Below are positions 59,575-64,000 of a DNA stretch of 64,000 bases, one piece after another (position 1 is the stretch's first letter; every line of letters begins with the position of its first letter). The notes below the pieces were generated by a model. That model did not search any database, had not been told where the DNA came from, and saw nothing but the letters and a program-made list of their open reading frames with translations. This stretch comes from JAVBMC01 sp031552845 (GTDB taxonomy: Bacteria; Verrucomicrobiota; Kiritimatiellia; RFP12; DVOR01), in the NCBI GenBank assembly GCA_031552845.1, contig JAVBMC010000010.1:1-64000 (forward strand). Direction: 5' to 3'. Both the position numbers and the translations under genes were made by a program.

Positions 59575-60414
59575 GTGAAGAAATTAGTATTAGGCATTTG
59601 GGCAGTCGCGGCATTATGCTTGCTGGCTTTGACGGGGAGCGAAACCTTGCGCGGGTTCGTCCGGGAAGCCGTCTATCCGTTTGAGAATACTTGGCAGATG
59701 GTGAAGCGTCACGGCGTGTCGCGTCTGCGTGTTGCTTGGGAATCGGCCGGCGAAGCTGTCACGCGCGAATCGCTGGAGCAGGAGATTGCCCTGTTGCGGA
59801 TTTCGGCCGAGCTGCAGGCCAGCATTTTGGAGGAGAACCGCCGCTTGCGGGAGGCGGTGGGTTTTGCGCAGAAGTCGATGAACAATCTGGTGCCTGCGCC
59901 GGTGCTGTCGCGTGGCGGAGCGTTGGGCGCGGCGCGGACGATCCGCATTGGCAAAGGCAGCGCGCATGGCTTGAAGCGCGGCAGCGTTGTGGTGGTGCCG
60001 GATGGTGTTGTGGGGCGGGTGGATGAAGTGTCGCTCCATACGGCGGATGTGTTGCTGATTACAAGTCCGGACTGCCGGGTGGCCGCCGAAGTTGCCGCGG
60101 TGGGCGATGGCGAACAGGAGGCGCCGCGCGTCCGCGGGATTGTGTTTGGCGAGGGCGGGCGGATGGCGGACGGACGGCTGTCGATGTTCTGGGCGGCGGA
60201 TCCTTTGCGCGTGAAATATTTGAAGCGTGACGCGGTCATTGCGCCGCGCACGGAGGTGTTTACATCGGGCTTGGGCGGGGTGTTTCCGGCGGGTTTGCGG
60301 TTGGGGTGGGTGTTGGAAAGTTTTGTCGGCTCGTCCGAGTTGTATCGGGAGGCCACGTTGCTGCCGGCTGTTGACTTCCAATCGCTGGAGGTCGTCTTTG
60401 TCCTTGGCGATTGA
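59575..60414 (+). CDS. mreC: rod shape-determining protein MreC
   Basis: 279 residues. A single N-terminal membrane helix (VLGIWAVAALCLLAL) is followed by a coiled coil (about 60-95, SLEQEIALLRISAELQASIL) and the periplasmic beta domains typical of MreC (RTIRIGKGSAHGLKRGSVVV, VVGRVDEVSLHTADVLLIT, GVFPAGLRLGWVL). It organises the elongasome by contacting PBP2 and MreD. The start is GTG. It is followed by mreD and the PBP2 gene, the classic order; mreB is not in the window. Confidence 0.92.
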   Translation: MKKLVLGIWAVAALCLLALTGSETLRGFVREAVYPFENTWQMVKRHGVSRLRVAWESAGEAVTRESLEQEIALLRISAELQASILEENRRLREAVGFAQKSMNNLVPAPVLSRGGALGAARTIRIGKGSAHGLKRGSVVVVPDGVVGRVDEVSLHTADVLLITSPDCRVAAEVAAVGDGEQEAPRVRGIVFGEGGRMADGRLSMFWAADPLRVKYLKRDAVIAPRTEVFTSGLGGVFPAGLRLGWVLESFVGSSELYREATLLPAVDFQSLEVVFVLGD

Positions 60415-60432
60415 TGCCCGGAAGCGCATGAC

Positions 60433-60969
60433 ATGTTTGCCGCATTCAAAATCATCTCATTCATTTTAGCCATGCTGGCGGCGGGGGCGGCGCAGAATAT
60501 TTGCGCGTTCAACTGCGCAGAGGCTGTTCCGGTGCATGTGCCGTTCCTGCTTGCGCTGACGGCCTACACCGCGTTGACGCGTCCGGCGGCGCCGGCGATG
60601 GCGATGATTCTGGGCGTGGGGCTGCTGACCGATGTACTGGCCGGATTGCCGATGATGTGTACGCTGAGTTTTAATCTGATAATCTGGCTGGGATTGGTGA
60701 TTCTCAAACATTCGACCGCGCATTCGCTGGCAACCATCTGCGGCGGGCTGGCAATCTGTGCGGTGCTGGCGCCGTTGCAGACGGTGTGGGTTTATTTTTG
60801 GCTGGAGGATCTGTCGGGGTGGCTGACGTGGCCGCGCTTGGGGTGCTCGGCGCTGGCGGGGATTTTGGCAGGGGCGGTTGTGTTCACCGCCGGAGTGTTG
60901 TGCGACCCTCTCAATAAAAAGCGCGAGCCGCAGATTGCAAGGAGTGACGATGTCTTCATCGACGCCTAA
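60433..60969 (+). CDS. mreD: rod shape-determining protein MreD
   Basis: 178 residues, nearly all hydrophobic, with five or so membrane helices and the small polar loop ILGVGLLTDVLAGLPMM characteristic of MreD. It partners MreC in the elongation machinery. It lies 18 nt after mreC and overlaps the PBP2 gene by 20 nt. Sequence conservation in this family is low, so context carries part of the call. Confidence 0.85.
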   Translation: MFAAFKIISFILAMLAAGAAQNICAFNCAEAVPVHVPFLLALTAYTALTRPAAPAMAMILGVGLLTDVLAGLPMMCTLSFNLIIWLGLVILKHSTAHSLATICGGLAICAVLAPLQTVWVYFWLEDLSGWLTWPRLGCSALAGILAGAVVFTAGVLCDPLNKKREPQIARSDDVFIDA

Positions 60970-62767
60970 AACAATCCCGATGTGGCGGTTGCTGGTGCCG
61001 GCGGTAATCTTCGTGCTGGGGGTGGGGCTGATTCTGCACCGCTTGTGGCAAGTACAGGTTGAAGAGGGTTTTAACTTTGCGCGCGACCTGGATCGGCAGA
61101 GTATCCGCCGCGTGCAGATTCCCGGACAACGCGGTCAGATTGTCGATCGCAATGGATTGACGCTGGCCGACTGCCGTCCGAGTTATTGCATCGTGCTTTA
61201 TGCCGAGGAGCTGCGCCGCCCGGGACGGTGGTCCAACACCGTCAACGCCGTCGAGGCGCAAGTGCAGAACCTTTCGCGCGAGCTGGGTCTGCCGGTTAAT
61301 GTGACGCGCAAGCAGATTTCCGACCATATCTACCGCAGCTTGCCCATGCCGCTCTTTTTATGGCGGGACGTGAACGAGACGGTGCAAGCGGAGATCTCCG
61401 AAAAGCTCGACCGCTACACCGGTGTTGATTTGTTTGTCATGCCGGAGCGGGAGTATCCTTACGGTTCAACCGCCGCGCAGGTGCTGGGTTACATCGGGCG
61501 CGGCGAACCGAAAAAGCGCGATGATGAGAAGTGGCATTTCAGTCTGCCGGAGATGGAAGGCCGCACGGGGCTTGAGGGTTACTACAACACTTTGCTGACG
61601 GGGCAGACGGGCGTGAACTTGATTCGTGTCGATGCACGCGGTTATCGGCACGACACTTGGCAAGGGCGGGCAGCGGCTCCCGGGCACACGCTGCATACGA
61701 CGCTGGATATTCATTTGCAGCAGGCGCTTGAGAAAACATTTGGCAGCAAGCGCGGGGCGGGCGTGGTGCTCAATCCGAAGAATGGCGAAGTGCTTGCGAT
61801 GGCATCGATGCCGACGTATGACAATAGCAAGATGGTTCCTGCGCCTTCTACGGAGTTTTGGCAGGAGCTGTTGAACGACCCTGCACATCCGTTGTTGAAC
61901 CGTGCCATCCAAGGACGCTATCCCCCCGGCAGTACATTCAAACCATTTACTGCACTGGCCGGCCTCAATTCCGGCATCAGCACCAATTGGGAGCATTACT
62001 GTTCCGGCGTGTTCACGCTGGGCACGATGCGTCTGCGGTGCTGGAATACTTACGGGCATCACGAGATTTCCATGCACAACGCTTTGGCGCAATCATGCAA
62101 CAGTTACTTCTGTCAGCTCGTTCAAGAGTGCGGTTATCCGGCGTTGGTGAAGATCGCGCAGTCCGCCGGCATCGGCCGTAAGACGGGCATTGATTTGCCA
62201 TCCGAAAATGCGGGCTTGCTGCCGACACCGGAGTGGAAGAAGAAAGAGCAAGGCGAAGGTTGGCGTTCCGGTGATTCCAGCCAGGTGGCAATCGGGCAAG
62301 GTTTGCTGTTGACCACGCCGCTGCAAATGGCGGTGGCGACTGCCGCGATTGCTAATGGCGGCGCGATTGTCAGGCCGCATTTGATTAAGGGTAATCCCGC
62401 GCTGGATGAGCCGTTGGATTTGACGGGCTGGGATACGAACGATGTGGCCTTCGTCACTGCCGGCATGCGCGATGTGGTGGAAGGCGGCACGGGGCGGCGT
62501 TTGAAGATCGAGGGCCTTTCAATCGCTGCGAAGACGGGCAGCGCAGAATATGACCGTGGGGGCGTCCGCCGTAAATATACATGGATGACGGCCTTCGCGC
62601 CAATCGATAATCCGCAGATTGCGATTGCGATTGTGGTGGAAGACGGCGAGTCCGGCGGCTTGACTGTCGCGCCGATGATGCGGCAAGTGCTGCTGGCTTA
62701 CTTCGGCGAAAGTGCGATCTCCGCCGAAGAGCCGGTTGTCGAGAACGGTTCTCAACTCAGTGACTAA
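60950..62767 (+). CDS. mrdA: penicillin-binding protein 2 (elongation transpeptidase)
   Basis: 605 residues. An N-terminal membrane helix (LLVPAVIFVLGVGLILHRLW) is followed by the dimerisation/pedestal domain (RVQIPGQRGQIVDRNGLTLA) and the transpeptidase domain. The catalytic serine is in STFKPF (S328, K331), with SCN at about 382-384 and KTGS at 528. It cross-links peptidoglycan during side-wall elongation. The start at ATG 60950 has AAGGAG upstream; the longer frame overlaps mreD too far. The stop overlaps that of the convergent pheS by 3-4 nt. Confidence 0.95.
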   Translation: MSSSTPKTIPMWRLLVPAVIFVLGVGLILHRLWQVQVEEGFNFARDLDRQSIRRVQIPGQRGQIVDRNGLTLADCRPSYCIVLYAEELRRPGRWSNTVNAVEAQVQNLSRELGLPVNVTRKQISDHIYRSLPMPLFLWRDVNETVQAEISEKLDRYTGVDLFVMPEREYPYGSTAAQVLGYIGRGEPKKRDDEKWHFSLPEMEGRTGLEGYYNTLLTGQTGVNLIRVDARGYRHDTWQGRAAAPGHTLHTTLDIHLQQALEKTFGSKRGAGVVLNPKNGEVLAMASMPTYDNSKMVPAPSTEFWQELLNDPAHPLLNRAIQGRYPPGSTFKPFTALAGLNSGISTNWEHYCSGVFTLGTMRLRCWNTYGHHEISMHNALAQSCNSYFCQLVQECGYPALVKIAQSAGIGRKTGIDLPSENAGLLPTPEWKKKEQGEGWRSGDSSQVAIGQGLLLTTPLQMAVATAAIANGGAIVRPHLIKGNPALDEPLDLTGWDTNDVAFVTAGMRDVVEGGTGRRLKIEGLSIAAKTGSAEYDRGGVRRKYTWMTAFAPIDNPQIAIAIVVEDGESGGLTVAPMMRQVLLAYFGESAISAEEPVVENGSQLSD

Positions 62768-63792
62768 CAGCTGAAGCCGCTCGCGCCGAGCTGGGAGAGG
62801 ATGCGCGTGTCGTTCTCATACAGCCACCGGATATCCGGAATGCCGTACTTGATCATCGCGATACGCTCAACGCCCATGCCGAACGCATAGCCATATACAT
62901 CCGGCGGGTAACCAACGAACTTGTAGACATTCGGGTCGACCATGCCTGCGCCGAGGATTTCAATCCAGCCGCTCTGCTTGCATACGCGACAACCCTTCCC
63001 GTCGCACACGTGGCAGGTGAAATCCACCTCGACGCTCGGCTCGGTGAAGGGGAAGAAGTGCGGACGGAAGCGCACGTTGGTCTTTTCGCCCATCATCTCT
63101 TTGGCGAAGTAGGCCAGCGTTGATTTCAGGTCGGCGAGCGACACCGGTTTGGTATCGACGTAGAGGCCTTCGATCTGATGGAAGTTCGCGCTGTGCGTGG
63201 CGTCGGTCGTGTCGCGGCGGTAACAACGGCCGGGGTTGATCACGCGCACCGGCGGTTTGTTCTCCAGCATGGTGCGGATCTGCACCGGCGAAGTCTGTGT
63301 GCGCAACAGCAGGTCGTCCGTCAGCCAGAAGGTGTCGGACGGATCCATCGACGGATGGTGCGCGGGCGTGTTGAGCGCCGTGAAATTGTTGAAGCGCGTT
63401 TCGATGTCCGGGCCGTCGGCCACGGTGAAGCCGATACGGGCGAAAATGGCGGAGACTTCTTCAATCACGCGCGAGACGGGGTGCATGGCGCCGATGCTCG
63501 GCCAATAGCCCGGGCGGGTGAAGTCGAACTTCTCTTTGGGTTCGGCGGATGCGCCGACAGCTTGCTTGCCGGTGAGGGCGTCTTCGAGCTCTTTGCGCCA
63601 GGCTTGGAGAGCTTGGCCGAATGCGGGGCGCTCTTCCGCCGGGACATCCTTCATTTGTTTCACAAGCGCGGGGATCAGCCCGTTGCGTCCCACATAACGG
63701 ATGCGCACGTCTTCAAGGGCTTCCGCGGTGGCGGCTTGCGCGAGTGCGGCAAGGGAGGCTTCTTTTTGGCTGGCGAGTTCGGTCAAAGTCAT
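62764..63792 (-). CDS. pheS: phenylalanyl-tRNA synthetase alpha subunit
   Basis: 342 residues, a normal length. An N-terminal coiled coil is followed by the class II core: motif 2-like CYRRDTTDATHSANFHQIEG, FRPHFFPFTEPSVEVDF and motif 3 YAFGMGVERIAMIKYGI. A Cys-rich insert (CHVCDGKGCRVCKQSGW) is present. It charges tRNA-Phe as an alpha2-beta2 enzyme. The upstream neighbour is rplT, but pheT does not follow: the gene is convergent with mrdA, so the beta subunit must be encoded elsewhere. The start MTLTELAS is chosen over the 8-codon longer frame. Confidence 0.96.
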   Translation of the reverse strand: MTLTELASQKEASLAALAQAATAEALEDVRIRYVGRNGLIPALVKQMKDVPAEERPAFGQALQAWRKELEDALTGKQAVGASAEPKEKFDFTRPGYWPSIGAMHPVSRVIEEVSAIFARIGFTVADGPDIETRFNNFTALNTPAHHPSMDPSDTFWLTDDLLLRTQTSPVQIRTMLENKPPVRVINPGRCYRRDTTDATHSANFHQIEGLYVDTKPVSLADLKSTLAYFAKEMMGEKTNVRFRPHFFPFTEPSVEVDFTCHVCDGKGCRVCKQSGWIEILGAGMVDPNVYKFVGYPPDVYGYAFGMGVERIAMIKYGIPDIRWLYENDTRILSQLGASGFSC

Positions 63793-63806
63793 GGCAGCAA
63801 TCCTAG

Positions 63807-63850
63807 AAAAAAACAAAGGCCTTCAAAATCCCGAGAGACTTCAAAGACCT
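63807..63850 (-). terminator. terminator/attenuator between rplT and pheS
   Basis: On the minus strand a 15-bp stem, all pairs but with several G-U, closes a CUCG loop and is followed by UUGUUUUUUU. It ends about 15 nt before the pheS start. It may end the rplT transcript or attenuate pheS; no Phe-rich leader peptide was seen. Confidence 0.7.
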
Positions 63851-63874
63851 TCAGTGATGCATTCAGCGTCCGTA

Positions 63875-64000
63875 TTACGCGAGCGCCGCTTTAGCTTTCT
63901 CCATCAGCGACTTGAAGCCTTCGGCATCGTGAATCGCGATTTCCGAGAGCATCTTGCGGTTGATTTCGATATTCGCCTTGGTCAGCCCCTCGATAAAGCG
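63875..64000 (-). CDS. rplT: 50S ribosomal protein L20, C-terminal part
   Basis: The last 41 codons (RFIEGLTKANIEINRKMLSE, then IAIHDAEGFKSLMEKAKAAL and a final Ala) match the conserved C-terminus of L20. The start lies beyond the right edge. L20 binds 23S rRNA early in assembly, and an rplT-pheS order is common in bacteria. Confidence 0.93.
   Translation of the reverse strand, partial: RFIEGLTKANIEINRKMLSEIAIHDAEGFKSLMEKAKAALA

Overview
The window looks like a chromosomal segment of a Gram-negative, saccharolytic bacterium of the Verrucomicrobiota/Kiritimatiellota type. Pointers are a Kdo transferase (waaA), mreC-mreD-PBP2, two HU-like DNA-binding proteins with a C-terminal DUF4469 Ig-like domain, a secreted protein with autotransporter-type beta-strand repeats, tandem GH20 hexosaminidases, and many dispersed GC-rich repeats. 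No rRNA, tRNA or CRISPR array was recognised. Taxonomy is an inference from gene content only.

Layout. 1-5.2 kb (minus strand): a clan-A glycoside hydrolase open at the left edge, a secreted beta-strand-repeat protein, and acetate kinase. 5.3-11.65 kb (plus): a processive family-2 glycosyltransferase, a giant membrane-anchored protein with a degenerate polysaccharide-deacetylase fold, and a TrmH methyltransferase, all overlapping. 11.7-14.0 kb: REP-like palindromes around an HU/DUF4469 gene with a long leader. 14.1-24.9 kb: a type I restriction locus in the order hsdM, rhuM, hsdS, ATPase, DUF4435, hsdR. The ATPase/DUF4435 pair resembles the PARIS anti-phage system (AriA/AriB). This locus has been heavily invaded by REP-like elements, including a REP-associated transposase (RAYT) lying in frame inside hsdR. 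25-29 kb: two GH20 genes. 29-35.5 kb (minus): recO, waaA, a PQQ-propeller membrane protein, clpB. 36-38.8 kb: a duplicated pair of small membrane proteins around an unknown secreted protein. 39-40.8 kb: a type II C5-methyltransferase and an Eco47II-like endonuclease. 40.85-49.65 kb: one tightly overlapped operon of tilS, histidine kinase, M16 protease, metallophosphatase-PHP fusion, tatD and an M3 peptidase. 49.7-54.2 kb (minus): a 1,508-residue nuclease/STAND-type NTPase, a likely defence gene. 54.6-55.6 kb (minus): the second HU/DUF4469 gene. 56-58.2 kb: unknown membrane proteins and a lipoprotein. 58.4-59.5 kb: two small Cys-rich secreted proteins and a cyclophilin. 59.6-62.8 kb: mreC, mreD, PBP2. 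62.8-64 kb (minus): pheS and the end of rplT.

The most interesting parts are four. (1) The restriction locus has a continuous chain of 4-nt stop/start overlaps (hsdM, 85-codon ORF, rhuM, 91-codon ORF, hsdS), built from duplicated copies of the hsdM 3' end joined to REP elements. (2) REP/RAYT sequence is read in frame inside hsdM and hsdR, with a further REP inside the RAYT. (3) The REP family keeps a constant head and tail while its 7-bp stems covary. (4) Both HU/DUF4469 genes share an identical promoter spacing and a conserved leader with a compensated hairpin, which suggests a structured cis-regulatory RNA. All domain calls are from reading the sequence; no database search was run.
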